Shown: positions 50,217 through 58,846 of the stretch, one piece after another | Numbering within the stretch: the stretch's first letter is position 1 | Layout: every line of letters begins with the position of its first letter | Assembly: GCA_031411495.1 (NCBI GenBank) | Contig: JANOBD010000170.1 | Coordinates: 1 to 63,510, forward strand | DNA from: JANOBD01 sp031411495 | GTDB taxonomy: Bacteria; Planctomycetota; Phycisphaerae; Tepidisphaerales; Tepidisphaeraceae | Direction: 5' to 3' | Length of the DNA stretch: 63,510 nt | Program-made: the position numbers and the translations under genes | Notes under the pieces: generated by a model | What the model was told of the DNA's origin: nothing | Database searches by the model: none | What the model saw: the letters and a program-made list of their open reading frames with translations, nothing else

Positions 50217-51047
50217 ATGGCACGCCCGATCTGGAAAGGATCGATCGCATTCGGTCTGGTCAATATCCCCATCCAGCTGGAAACCGCCGTCCGCGAAAAG
50301 ACGGTCAGCTTCCACATGCTCTCCAAGGACGGCGGTTGTCGTCTGCGCCGAAAACTCTATTGCCCGGACACCGGCGAAGAGTTCGAATACGGCGACACCG
50401 CCCGCGGAATTGAAGTGGGCAAGGACGAGTACGTGCTGGTCGATGACAAGGAGATCGAAGCCATCCGCCCGGAGAAGGGCCGCACGATCGAGATCGAACA
50501 GTTCGTGAAGATCAGCGAGATTGATCCCATCTACTTCGATCGCGTCTACTTCGTCACGCCGACCGAAGGCAGCAGCAAGGCGTACAGGCTGCTGCACGAG
50601 GCGATGAACAGCACCGGGAAGATCGGGCTCGCGCGATTCGTCATGCGCGAGCGGCAGAATCTGGCCGCCATTCGCGTTGTGGATGATGGCATCGTGTTGC
50701 ACACGCTTCACTACGATGACGAAGTCCTCAAGCTGGAGGAAGCATTGCCCGGCACACTCGCCAAGGTAAAGCCGGCTGCGAAGGAACTCGATGTCGCGAA
50801 GCAGCTCATCGACGCGATGACGCACCCGCTGGAGCTGGAGAAGTTCAAGGACGACTATCGCGAGCAGCTCGAGGCACTGATCGATCGGAAGAAGAGCGGC
50901 AAGAAGACCGTGGCCGTCTCGGATGACCACGATGACGAGCCACTGCCGCGGACGATCAACCTGATGGACGCGCTCAAACGGTCCCTCGCGAAAAAGCCGG
51001 TGCGCAGCGCGAGTCACGCGGCACGGTCGCGGCGAAAGAGCGCCTGA
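50217..51047 (+). CDS. ku: Ku protein for bacterial NHEJ
   Basis: DNA double-strand-end binding homodimer of 276 residues from ATG 50217 (GGAG at 50207-50210). It starts MARPIWKGSIAFGLVNIP, the classic beginning of bacterial Ku, and continues with the bridge/core region (KDGGCRLRRKLYCPDTGEEFEYGDTARGIEV, QFVKISEIDPIYFDRVYF, LHYDDEVLKLEEAL) and a C-terminal extension with Lys/Arg tail (KKPVRSASHAARSRRKSA) that recruits LigD and additional DNA. It follows ligD by 25 bp on the same strand, so they form the usual two-gene NHEJ operon. Firm call. Confidence 0.97.
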   Translation: MARPIWKGSIAFGLVNIPIQLETAVREKTVSFHMLSKDGGCRLRRKLYCPDTGEEFEYGDTARGIEVGKDEYVLVDDKEIEAIRPEKGRTIEIEQFVKISEIDPIYFDRVYFVTPTEGSSKAYRLLHEAMNSTGKIGLARFVMRERQNLAAIRVVDDGIVLHTLHYDDEVLKLEEALPGTLAKVKPAAKELDVAKQLIDAMTHPLELEKFKDDYREQLEALIDRKKSGKKTVAVSDDHDDEPLPRTINLMDALKRSLAKKPVRSASHAARSRRKSA

Positions 51048-51105
51048 CGTCGTGATTTGAGAATTGGCTTCGACTTTGCGGCGTTCGCGGTTCCAATGTC
51101 GAGCG

Positions 51106-53415
51106 ATGCGAAACCTGGTACTTGCGCTCGTTTGTGTCGTTAGCATTTCCGCTGGCCCGTCGATGTCGGAGAAGCCGTTTGCCGGCCTCATCCTGCGCGA
51201 TGACGATTCAGGGAAGGTGCTCGTCGCTTACATCGCGCCGGGACCACTGGAAGGACGGGGATTTCACTCGCCTCACCTCGAACGCGGCGACACGGTCCTT
51301 GCCGTCAACGGCCAGCCGATGACGGCCAAGGCGTTCGATGCGCTGGTCGAGGCCAGCCATGTCGGCGACGAGATCGTGTTCAAGGTCCACCGCACGGGCG
51401 GCCCGGATGTGACTTCTGTCCCGACGCCGACGCATGAGGGGCCTGAGGAGGAGTTCTCGTTCAAGCTCGCCAGTGCGGCCGCGTGGTCGGGGCCGGTTGG
51501 GTTTCCCAACGCAACGGAGTTGTCAGCGGTCGCCGATGCGATCGATCACCAGCTCGCGCCCACGACGCAGCCCACGCAGCTCGAAGCATTCATCGACGCG
51601 CAGCTCACGCAGCATTCGCTGAATGAGCCGATCGACAAACTCTGCGGCGTGCTCGCCGACACGCAGCAGAAAGGCTGGGGCCAGAACGCGCTGTCGCGGG
51701 TGGCATACGGCTTTGTTCATCCCAAGCGACTGTTGCGGCTTGGCAAGGCGATGACCGATCCATTGCCGGCGATCGCTGGCGACCCGCGCCAGTGTCTTAC
51801 CCAGGCGGCAACACTGCTCGACGTTGCGCCGCCGCCGGATAGCGATGCGTTTGAACTTGCCGAACCGCAGAAGATGGCGGAATGGCTCGCGGCCCACATC
51901 GATCTCGCCAGCGCGGAGGTGAATCGCGCGTTCGCCGGCATTGATCCGGCCCAGCGCGCGAAACAGTCGGAACAGATTCAGGCACTGCTACGCCAGATCG
52001 CGGCGCCGGATTCGGTGGAAAGCTCGCCGCGCGTGAACGAGTTCATCGCCGCGATGCAGGCGTCGATGCACATCGATTACGGCGCGATGTTCGCCGCCGG
52101 GAGCCGAGTATCCGGCGTGTTGTCGCTGAGTGCGACGGCCGCGCCGGCAACACAGCCGGCCACGCAACCTGCTGAGTTTGGCGACGAACTCCGCTCGGCC
52201 GTCAGCGGCCCGATCCTCGCGGCCCGGAAGTGCGAAGCGGGTTGGATCGTCATCGGCGGGCCGGATTCGAACACGTACGACATGTCCAGGCTCGCCGGCG
52301 TGATCGATGTCGGCGGAGACGATGTCTATCAATACCCGAAGGGCGCGCGCCCGGCCGTGCAGGTGATCGTCGATCTCGCGGGAAATGACCAATACGCCGG
52401 CCAAGGCATCGGCCCGGGATCGGCCGTCATGGGCGTCAGCCTCATCAACGACTGTGCCGGCAACGATCGCTACAAGGGCGACTTCGTCACCAATGGCGCC
52501 GGCGTGATGGGAATCGGCATCCTCCTCGATCGCGCGGGAGATGATCGTTACGAAGGGTTCTCGTGGTGCGACGGCGCCGGCGTGTACGGCGCGGGAGCGA
52601 TCATCGATCTCGCCGGCGGCGACACCTATGTCGCGAGCGTCGATTCACAAGCGATTGGCGGTCCAAAGGGTCTGGGCCTGATTCTCGACGCCGCCGGTAG
52701 CGACGTCTATCGCGCCAACGGCCCGATCCCTTCCGTCTACGATACGCCCGCCGTCGCGTATTCGATGAGCCAGGCGGTCGGGCTCGGCTTCCGGCGCTAC
52801 GACAGCGGCGGTATCGGCATCATCGAAGACCTGTCGGGCAATGACCGCTACGAAGGTGGCGAGTTCAGCCAGGGCGGCGGCTACTACTTCGGTCTCGGCC
52901 TCCTCCACGATCGCGCGGGGAGCGACGTCTACTTCGGCAATCGCTACTCGCAGGCATTCGCGGCGCACGATGCGATTGGCATGCTCATCGATGACGCCGG
53001 CGACGACGACTACTGGAGCATGACGGCCGCCGGCCAGTCGGGTTCGTGGGATCGAACCGTCACGATGCTGCTCGATCGCGCAGGAAACGACACGTATCGC
53101 GGCGACGGCCTCTCGCAGGGCGCTGCCGCAATGCAGGCGATTGCGTGGCTCATCGATCTCGAAGGCAACGATCATTACGTGGGCGCCGGCACCGCGGTTC
53201 AGGGCCAGGGCGCCGGCAACAACTACAGCTACCACGCGACCGGTGCCTTCAGCTGGTCACTCCTGCTCGATGCGAGCGGCGGGAGCGACTTCTATTCCAG
53301 TGGCCGAAAGGACGGACAGACCGTCGCAACCGGTGCGCTCAACGACAAGCAGCCGGAGATGAGCGACCTCTCCGGACTGTTCATCGACACGGCCGATCCG
53401 CTCTCCGCGCCGTGA
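51106..53415 (+). CDS. Exported PDZ protein with GNDxY repeat domain
   Basis: 769 residues from ATG 51106. A short signal (LVLALVCVVSISAGPS) is followed by a PDZ-like domain at about 20-105 (FAGLILRDDDSGKVLVAYIAPGPLE and RGDTVLAVNGQPM), a helical region (about 115-345) and a C-terminal repeat domain of about 385-755. In it the motif (I/L)xDxxGxDxY-x(3-6)-QGxGxxGxGxLxD returns every roughly 30-35 residues, for example IVDLAGNDQY, ILLDRAGDDRY, IIDLAGGDTY, LILDAAGSDVY. At least ten repeats are present. It looks like a beta-solenoid with Asp-rich turns that could bind calcium. I know no functional description of this family. Downstream gene converges. Confidence 0.75.
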   Translation: MRNLVLALVCVVSISAGPSMSEKPFAGLILRDDDSGKVLVAYIAPGPLEGRGFHSPHLERGDTVLAVNGQPMTAKAFDALVEASHVGDEIVFKVHRTGGPDVTSVPTPTHEGPEEEFSFKLASAAAWSGPVGFPNATELSAVADAIDHQLAPTTQPTQLEAFIDAQLTQHSLNEPIDKLCGVLADTQQKGWGQNALSRVAYGFVHPKRLLRLGKAMTDPLPAIAGDPRQCLTQAATLLDVAPPPDSDAFELAEPQKMAEWLAAHIDLASAEVNRAFAGIDPAQRAKQSEQIQALLRQIAAPDSVESSPRVNEFIAAMQASMHIDYGAMFAAGSRVSGVLSLSATAAPATQPATQPAEFGDELRSAVSGPILAARKCEAGWIVIGGPDSNTYDMSRLAGVIDVGGDDVYQYPKGARPAVQVIVDLAGNDQYAGQGIGPGSAVMGVSLINDCAGNDRYKGDFVTNGAGVMGIGILLDRAGDDRYEGFSWCDGAGVYGAGAIIDLAGGDTYVASVDSQAIGGPKGLGLILDAAGSDVYRANGPIPSVYDTPAVAYSMSQAVGLGFRRYDSGGIGIIEDLSGNDRYEGGEFSQGGGYYFGLGLLHDRAGSDVYFGNRYSQAFAAHDAIGMLIDDAGDDDYWSMTAAGQSGSWDRTVTMLLDRAGNDTYRGDGLSQGAAAMQAIAWLIDLEGNDHYVGAGTAVQGQGAGNNYSYHATGAFSWSLLLDASGGSDFYSSGRKDGQTVATGALNDKQPEMSDLSGLFIDTADPLSAP

Positions 53416-53522
53416 CTCGGCGATGCGCGTGCCATTCCATGGAACGCGCGCGGCTCGATCTCTTCGCAAGAGCGTGTGAGTCCTTGGCACACGTCCATTC
53501 CAAGGGCATTCTGAATGGCAAA

Positions 53523-54206
53523 TCACGTTGCTGCGCGGGTGATGACGTTGGATTCGTGGATCTCGCCGCCCGTTGAACGGCCAACCGTGCTGGCCAACGA
53601 CTTTCGTGCGAGCGAAACCATGCCCATGCCAAGACCGAGCGCCGCGCCCGAAAGGTGAGCCGCAGGCACCACCAGGAACTGCGCGTTCGCGGAAACGAAG
53701 ACCGGAGCACCTGTGAGAAGCTCGAAGCCCGTCTTGCATGCAAAGGCTGCAGCACCGGCGACGGTGACAGCGATCATCAACGGATCCCGCTCGTGCAGCG
53801 CTGCACGAAACGTCTGTGCGATCAGTAAGCCGAAGAGGGCCGAGTCGATTCCGCTGAGTCCGCGAAACAACACAACGTCCGGTGCGAAATGGATCACTCC
53901 GCAGGGGACCACCAGCGAGGCTGCGATGACGGTCGCAATGAATCGCCGCCGGCTGTTTCGTTCGCACGTCGCCCCGAGAACGACGAACACCAGAAGATCC
54001 CACATCAGGTGATCGGCCGACCAGTGCGTCCACTGGCTCGTGGCGATCGTCCATGGGTGCTGGACGAGGGTCATCCGATCCATTTGTAAAGCCGCCCGGA
54101 GCGGCGGCGAGGAGAAGAGGATCGCCATCCACGAAAACAGAAGCGTGGCGAGCGGAAGCTGCAGGAGAACGCAACGTCGGCGAATGGATATGAGCTGAGG
54201 AATCAT
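53523..54206 (-). CDS. Rhombosortase-like rhomboid intramembrane protease
   Basis: Predicted rhomboid-family serine protease of 227 residues from ATG 54206 (another ATG, 54245, is in frame). Membrane helices alternate through the length. Catalytic Ser in GLSGIDSALFG at about 116 and catalytic His in AHLSGAALGLGMG at about 181; the N-terminal part has HWSADHLMWDLLVFVVLG, the conserved His/Leu helix of the family. The short length and GLSG/HLSG motifs fit rhombosortase rather than the longer GlpG type. The gene immediately upstream in the operon codes for a protein with a glycine-rich C-terminal sorting tail, a probable substrate. Confidence 0.75.
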   Translation of the reverse strand: MIPQLISIRRRCVLLQLPLATLLFSWMAILFSSPPLRAALQMDRMTLVQHPWTIATSQWTHWSADHLMWDLLVFVVLGATCERNSRRRFIATVIAASLVVPCGVIHFAPDVVLFRGLSGIDSALFGLLIAQTFRAALHERDPLMIAVTVAGAAAFACKTGFELLTGAPVFVSANAQFLVVPAAHLSGAALGLGMGMVSLARKSLASTVGRSTGGEIHESNVITRAAT

Positions 54207-54281
54207 GTTCGCTCTGCTAGGAGCTGTGCCCGCCTCCCTGCGCATTCGCGAGGAAGCGGGCTGAGGTTCCGGCTTTCGATA

Positions 54282-56402
54282 TCACGCATTCGGCTTCAGG
54301 AGCCTGCGACGATGCCGCACGCACCCGGCCATACTGATGCCGCCGATGAGAATCAGCGCCGATTTCAGGTCGAAGGCGCCGCCGCCTCCCATCGAAGGCA
54401 CGCTGAAATCCAGGCTCCGATTGTGTGACGTTTCTTTCACGGCCGGGGCAGGCGTGGCGCTCCGCGGCCGGGCGGCCGGATCGGCCATCGGCGTCGCGAC
54501 GGGCGCCGAGGCTTCGCTCGCCTTGGCATGCTCGGCACCGGCCGGGCCCAGGTCGGCAGTCGCGTTGTCGCGGAGCTTCTCCAGGGCGAGTTCAACCCGC
54601 GCCTGGCTGTCGCGGTCTCGCTTCATGCGGACGGCGTTTCGCTGTTCGATTTTCCATCGCTGATATTCGGCATCGTTCTCCAGCACGAGGAACGACGTGT
54701 ATTCCGTCGCGATGGAATACCCTTCGCCCAGCAACACAATGTCGTTGATGAATGGGTCGCGCGAGCCGGCGGAATCGCCTTCTTTAAGAAGGGCATCGAT
54801 CTTCTTCCATGCCCACATCCGTTCGATCTGCGGATTGGTGTCGTCGGATTTCGGAAAATCCATGCTCACTGCCTGTTCGAGCGGAATGCCCCCGGCATTG
54901 CCCTTCACGCTCACCGTCGCAGCGCCGCTGCCTTTGTAGCGGCCATAGACGCGAACGGGAGAGCCAAAATAGAGGTTGGGCAGCCGCGCAGGTTGGAGGT
55001 CGTATGCCTCGATGCCGCTGATGTGGATTGCGACATCGGTCGCGATCGGGCGGAGGAGTTTACGTCGGAACGCCTGCGCCTGGCGCTGCATGTTGTCCTC
55101 GCGGCTCACAAACGCCGCAAGGCCGCCGGAATTGCCGGTGATTTGCTCGAGCAGCGGACGGTTCACGTCGTTGCCCACGCCGATGGCAAATACGCGCGCG
55201 TCTTTGGGGCGCTGCGCGATGAGGTTCAGCAAGGTCTGATGCTCGTTCTGCTCGGTCAGACCGTCGCTGAGGATGACGACGTTCAGGGGTCGATCGCTCG
55301 CGTACTTGTACGCCGTGCCCATCGCGCTTTTAAGAATCGTCCCGCCCGCGGCCTGCTGTGAGTTGAGAAACGATTGAGCCTTCGCCTTCGACGCTTCGTC
55401 AGCGGTGACGAGTTTCGAAAAAAGGGTCGTCGGTGAGACATTGAACGTCATCACCTCGAATCGATCGCCGGGCCCGAGCGTCGAGATAAACTCGCCAAGC
55501 GCATGCTGCGAGGTAATGAGCTTTCCTTCCTCGTTCATGCTTCCTGAGACGTCGAGGACGAACACGTAGTCCATCGGCTGATCGATCGACTTCAGCTCCT
55601 CGCCGGGCGTGAGCGTGAGACTGAAATAGCCGTCCTCGCCATCGGGCTTGGAAGTGATCAGATCGAGGCCCGTTCGGGGCCGGGAGGATTGAAACGAGAG
55701 GACGACATCGCGAGACAAATCTCCGCGTTGTGCTTCCATGCTCGCCTGTACGTATTTGTCGTTGTGCCTGGCGAAAACGAAATCCTTGGTGTTGCTCGGA
55801 CTCTCAAAATCGACGATCGGAATTTCGCTCTTCACGTCGACAGAGACCGCGAACTTTCCCTGCACCTTCGTATCGACGGCATGACGCGTGTTGGTGGCCA
55901 GTGGGTAAACATACGTCGCGCGGTCGTGGTCGAAATCGAGTTCCTGGCAGTAGGTGATCTGCACGCGCTGCTCGGCATTCGCGGCGATCGGAAAGATTCG
56001 CATCTCGAAAGTTCGATAGTCGACCTGTTCGAGCAGGCCGGGATCCCGCTTCTTCTGCTTGTAGCTGTCGTAAATCTGCCGCGCGAGTTTCTTTTCCACG
56101 ACTTCGCCGACCATCTCCTTGCCGTTGATCCACATGCTGAAGTTGGAAACGCTGGCGCCCCTGGGTACCGGGAACGTGTACAGGGCTTCGACGATCCGCG
56201 ATTCGGTATTCTGGAATACCTCGTCAACGGTGGTCGTGGCGATGCCGTTGTTGATGACGACCTTGACGTCCTGCTGCTTGATCGCGAGCGTCCCGCCAAA
56301 TCCGCCATCGGCGATCAGCAGCCCCGCCGCGCCGGCGCGAGAGGCGAGCATTGTGGCGGAAACAGCGGCGGCGAGAACGATAGAACGTGTTGTATGTTTC
56401 AT
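54282..56402 (-). CDS. VIT and von Willebrand A domain protein with GlyGly-CTERM-like tail
   Basis: Exported protein of 706 residues. Signal peptide SIVLAAAVSATMLASRAGAAG. VIT domain at about 30-160 (GIATTTVDEVFQNTESRIVEALYTFPVP, VVEKKLARQIYDSYKQKKRDPGLLEQ). VWA domain at about 270-455 with the MIDAS motif DYVFVLDVSGSMNEE. The C-terminus has the sorting-signal form Ser/Pro, four glycines, hydrophobic segment, basic end: VPSMGGGGAFDLKSALILIGGISMAGCVRHRRR. This resembles GlyGly-CTERM. Spaced 3 bp from the lipoprotein gene before it and 75 bp from the rhombosortase-like gene after it. It may bind metal or protein ligands at the surface. Confidence 0.9.
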   Translation of the reverse strand: MKHTTRSIVLAAAVSATMLASRAGAAGLLIADGGFGGTLAIKQQDVKVVINNGIATTTVDEVFQNTESRIVEALYTFPVPRGASVSNFSMWINGKEMVGEVVEKKLARQIYDSYKQKKRDPGLLEQVDYRTFEMRIFPIAANAEQRVQITYCQELDFDHDRATYVYPLATNTRHAVDTKVQGKFAVSVDVKSEIPIVDFESPSNTKDFVFARHNDKYVQASMEAQRGDLSRDVVLSFQSSRPRTGLDLITSKPDGEDGYFSLTLTPGEELKSIDQPMDYVFVLDVSGSMNEEGKLITSQHALGEFISTLGPGDRFEVMTFNVSPTTLFSKLVTADEASKAKAQSFLNSQQAAGGTILKSAMGTAYKYASDRPLNVVILSDGLTEQNEHQTLLNLIAQRPKDARVFAIGVGNDVNRPLLEQITGNSGGLAAFVSREDNMQRQAQAFRRKLLRPIATDVAIHISGIEAYDLQPARLPNLYFGSPVRVYGRYKGSGAATVSVKGNAGGIPLEQAVSMDFPKSDDTNPQIERMWAWKKIDALLKEGDSAGSRDPFINDIVLLGEGYSIATEYTSFLVLENDAEYQRWKIEQRNAVRMKRDRDSQARVELALEKLRDNATADLGPAGAEHAKASEASAPVATPMADPAARPRSATPAPAVKETSHNRSLDFSVPSMGGGGAFDLKSALILIGGISMAGCVRHRRRLLKPNA

Positions 56403-56405
56403 GGC

Positions 56406-57209
56406 TTAGCGTCCTTGAAAAGTGCGTTTGGAAACGGGCGCGATCCCCTCGGGAGCGGTCGTGCCTGGCGATTCAGAGGTTGGGGTGACGGCCGTGGCGG
56501 GCAGGATCGCGCCGCCGATCTTCTGGCAGTCGGCCGCGACGGCATCGGCCAAAGCAACGGCGACTTCGTCGCGCATCGCGCTGAGCCGGCGATCCATGTC
56601 GCCGCCGGCAGATACCAACGGCCGCAGTTGCTCGTCGCGGGCTTCGGCGCTGCTGATCGCAACCACCCGGCCGGTTCGTACGTCGATCAGTGCACCGCTG
56701 GATTTCAGCGTCGTGGTGGTCCGATGGCTGGGGACGATAAACGCACCGACGATGCTCAGATTGAACAGCGACAGGGGAGTAGCGCTCTCGATCTGGTCCA
56801 CCGTGCCGCCGACCAGCAGCAGGTAGTCCATCCCGAGCGAGCCGGCCATGGTGCGGAGCGATCGGATGTCGTTTTGAGGGGCGGCCTGGGGTTCGCCGTA
56901 TCGCCATCGAACGCCATCAACCGCCGGGATCGCGACGGCGCGTCGAAAGAGCGCGTCGTGCTCGCGCAGCCGCATCATCATTGGCTGCGGCGGAGCGAGT
57001 TCCCCCACCTGCGCGACCGCGACGCCTGCGGGCACGGCGAACGCCACGCGGTCTTGCGAGAACTCACGTGGATCGGCATTCGCGAGCAACTGGTTGAGAT
57101 ACGCCCCTTGGGTCTCTCCGCCCGCCTCGCGGCGGGAGACGTCAGAAAGGCAGCCTCCACCGACGACGGCGGCTGCCAGCATCACGCATGTTCGGATCCT
57201 CGCGCTCAT
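56406..57209 (-). CDS. Putative lipoprotein, function unknown
   Basis: Exported protein of 267 residues with lipobox VVGGGC at about residues 15-20 (MSARIRTCVMLAAAVVGGGCLSD). The mature sequence contains MAGSLGMDYLLLVGGTVDQIESATPLSLFNLSIVGAFIVPSHRTTTTLKSSGALIDVRTGRVVA at about 120-185, reminiscent of the CsgG/GNA1162-like assembly proteins that have such beta-strand runs, but the similarity is weak and I do not assign it. It is the first gene of the row lipoprotein, VIT/VWA, rhombosortase. Divergent from a sigma-54 regulator. Its ATG is preceded by the palindrome at 57228-57239. Confidence 0.6.
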   Translation of the reverse strand: MSARIRTCVMLAAAVVGGGCLSDVSRREAGGETQGAYLNQLLANADPREFSQDRVAFAVPAGVAVAQVGELAPPQPMMMRLREHDALFRRAVAIPAVDGVRWRYGEPQAAPQNDIRSLRTMAGSLGMDYLLLVGGTVDQIESATPLSLFNLSIVGAFIVPSHRTTTTLKSSGALIDVRTGRVVAISSAEARDEQLRPLVSAGGDMDRRLSAMRDEVAVALADAVAADCQKIGGAILPATAVTPTSESPGTTAPEGIAPVSKRTFQGR

Positions 57210-57227
57210 GGCAATCAGATCCAGCGA

Positions 57228-57239
57228 CCGGCATGCCGG
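57228..57239. promoter_or_regulatory. 12-bp perfect palindrome CCGGCATGCCGG
   Basis: It lies 19 bp upstream of the lipoprotein gene ATG, in the 140-bp region shared with the sigma-54 activator. A possible operator. Confidence 0.35.
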
Positions 57240-57254
57240 AGGCTCTTCTTTTCA

Positions 57255-57279
57255 CAAGTCGCTCTCAATGAGCGGCTTG
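57255..57279. promoter_or_regulatory. 10-bp inverted repeat with 5-base centre
   Basis: CAAGTCGCTC (57255-57264), TCAAT, GAGCGGCTTG (57270-57279), with one mismatch. Same arrangement of arms and a 5-base centre as the dyad at 57332-57352. It lies between the two divergent genes, in a position fit for a regulator. Confidence 0.4.
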
Positions 57280-57331
57280 CGACTGGTGACTTCCCTAATC
57301 AGACACAATGCATGGTCATCAGGTGAACAAC

Positions 57332-57352
57332 CATGTACATTTAGTGTACATG
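57332..57352. promoter_or_regulatory. Perfect 8-bp dyad CATGTACA-N5-TGTACATG
   Basis: Arms 57332-57339 and 57345-57352 around TTTAG. The right arm ends with the ATG at 57350-57352 that is the likely start codon of the sigma-54 activator. A regulator at this site, or an RNA hairpin, could block translation or transcription of the activator gene. Confidence 0.55.
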
Positions 57353-58846
57353 CCACTCTTTAATCCACAGTCGAGAAGACTTGCCGAAGCGATCGACGCG
57401 ATCGCCTACTGCAACCCGTTTTCGCCAGACCGGCTCGAAGCCGAAAAGTCGGCACTCGGCGAGAAGTTCAAACCGGCCGGAGCGGCCTGGAGCAAGAGCC
57501 CTTTCGACGATGAGAGCCGCCCGAACGTCGCCGCGACCCGTAATCTCGCCGAGTCCCTGCTCGGTTCACTCCGGCCGCAGCTGGAACAGGGTGTAAAGCC
57601 CGGCGATTCCGAGGCTCGGCTGTATGAATCGGTCGTGATTTACGCGCTCTATTATCGACTCCACGCGGGGCTGCGCGCCTACCGAGTTCACAGCAGCGGC
57701 GCTGCGCCGGACGAGCTCTATAGGCAGTTAGTGCGTGACCTGCAGGAGTTGGTCCTCCGACACGAGTTGCCGGGGCTCGAGCCGATCGATCCCGCACATC
57801 TGCTTGCCTGTTTCGATCAGATCGTCAGGGCGTTCGATCAGATCTATCTGACCATCAACGGCGCATCCCAACCCGCCGCGAGGTTGCGCGCGGCGGTCTG
57901 GGAGTCGATCTTTACCCACGACATGCGCCGTTATCGAAGGTTCCTCTTCAACCGCACCGGCGACTTCGCAACACTGATCGTCGGGCCGAGCGGCACCGGC
58001 AAGGAACTTGTCGCCCGGGCGATCGCGACTTCCCGCTACATCCCTTTCGATCCGAAGCGAAAGGAGTTCGCGCAGCCGACCGACGGCGCGTTCGCCGCAG
58101 TGAACCTTTCGGCGCTCTCGCCGACGCTTGTCGAGTCGGAACTGTTCGGGCATCGTCGCGGCGCGTTCACCGGCGCGACGGAAGATCGCAAGGGCTGGTT
58201 CGAAATGTGCCCGCCTTTGGGCAGCGTGTTCCTCGACGAGATCGGCGAGCTCGATGGCGCGATCCAGGTCAAGCTGCTCCGCGTGCTGCAGTCGCGGACC
58301 TTTCAGCGAATCGGTCAAACCCAGGCGCTGGAGTTCAGAGGCAAGATCATCGCGGCCACGAACCGTGATCTCGGGCAGGCGATGCAGCACGGTACCTTTC
58401 GCAGCGACTTCTACTACCGGCTCTGTTCCGATGTGATCACGACACCGTCGCTCAGGGAGCAACTGGACGATTCGCCAGAAGAGCTGCGCCGGCTGGTTAC
58501 GTACGTCGCCATGCGCCTTCTGCCTGAGGATGCTCCCACTCTCGTAACCGAAGCGCTCAAATGCATCCGGGGGACGGTCGGCGAAGCTTATGCTTGGCCG
58601 GGCAATTTCCGCGAACTTGAACAATGCGTTCGCAACGTGTTGATCCGCGGCACATATAGACCCCTGCGCTACAACCCCGATGCAAAATCGGATTGGCTCG
58701 GGTCAGTGACGGCGGGCACACTCAGTGCTGACGAGCTCCTGAATCACTATTCAGCTCAGGTGTATCGACAGCAGGGCACCTATGAGCGTGCGGCATCGGT
58801 GCTGAAGCTCGATCGGAGAACGGTCCGGGCAAGAGCGCAAACGTAG
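57350..58846 (+). CDS. Sigma-54-dependent transcriptional activator
   Basis: Enhancer-binding AAA+ protein, 498 residues from ATG 57350 (an ATG at 57308 is in frame). N-terminal about 180 residues: helical, no recognised sensor domain. AAA+ domain about 180-420: Walker A GPSGTGKE (212-219), sigma-54 contact motif GAFTGAT (271-277), Walker B FLDEIGELDG at about 294, and NFRELEQCVRN at about 422. C-terminus: HTH region LNHYSAQVYRQQGTYERAASVLKLDRRTVRARAQT at about 465-498, Fis-like. It therefore needs RpoN. Divergent from the lipoprotein/VIT-VWA/rhombosortase row, which is a probable target; I do not see a clear -24/-12 element in between. Confidence 0.92.
   Translation: MPLFNPQSRRLAEAIDAIAYCNPFSPDRLEAEKSALGEKFKPAGAAWSKSPFDDESRPNVAATRNLAESLLGSLRPQLEQGVKPGDSEARLYESVVIYALYYRLHAGLRAYRVHSSGAAPDELYRQLVRDLQELVLRHELPGLEPIDPAHLLACFDQIVRAFDQIYLTINGASQPAARLRAAVWESIFTHDMRRYRRFLFNRTGDFATLIVGPSGTGKELVARAIATSRYIPFDPKRKEFAQPTDGAFAAVNLSALSPTLVESELFGHRRGAFTGATEDRKGWFEMCPPLGSVFLDEIGELDGAIQVKLLRVLQSRTFQRIGQTQALEFRGKIIAATNRDLGQAMQHGTFRSDFYYRLCSDVITTPSLREQLDDSPEELRRLVTYVAMRLLPEDAPTLVTEALKCIRGTVGEAYAWPGNFRELEQCVRNVLIRGTYRPLRYNPDAKSDWLGSVTAGTLSADELLNHYSAQVYRQQGTYERAASVLKLDRRTVRARAQT

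Noticed and set aside
57210..57308. Sigma-54 -24/-12 promoter for the lipoprotein operon
   Set aside because: I searched by eye for TGGCAC-N5-TTGCW on both strands and found no acceptable match, so the activator target remains inferred.
55689..57326. 545-codon open frame on the plus strand opposite the VIT/VWA and lipoprotein genes
   Set aside because: It crosses two genes with signal peptides and known domains and shows no coding signal of its own.
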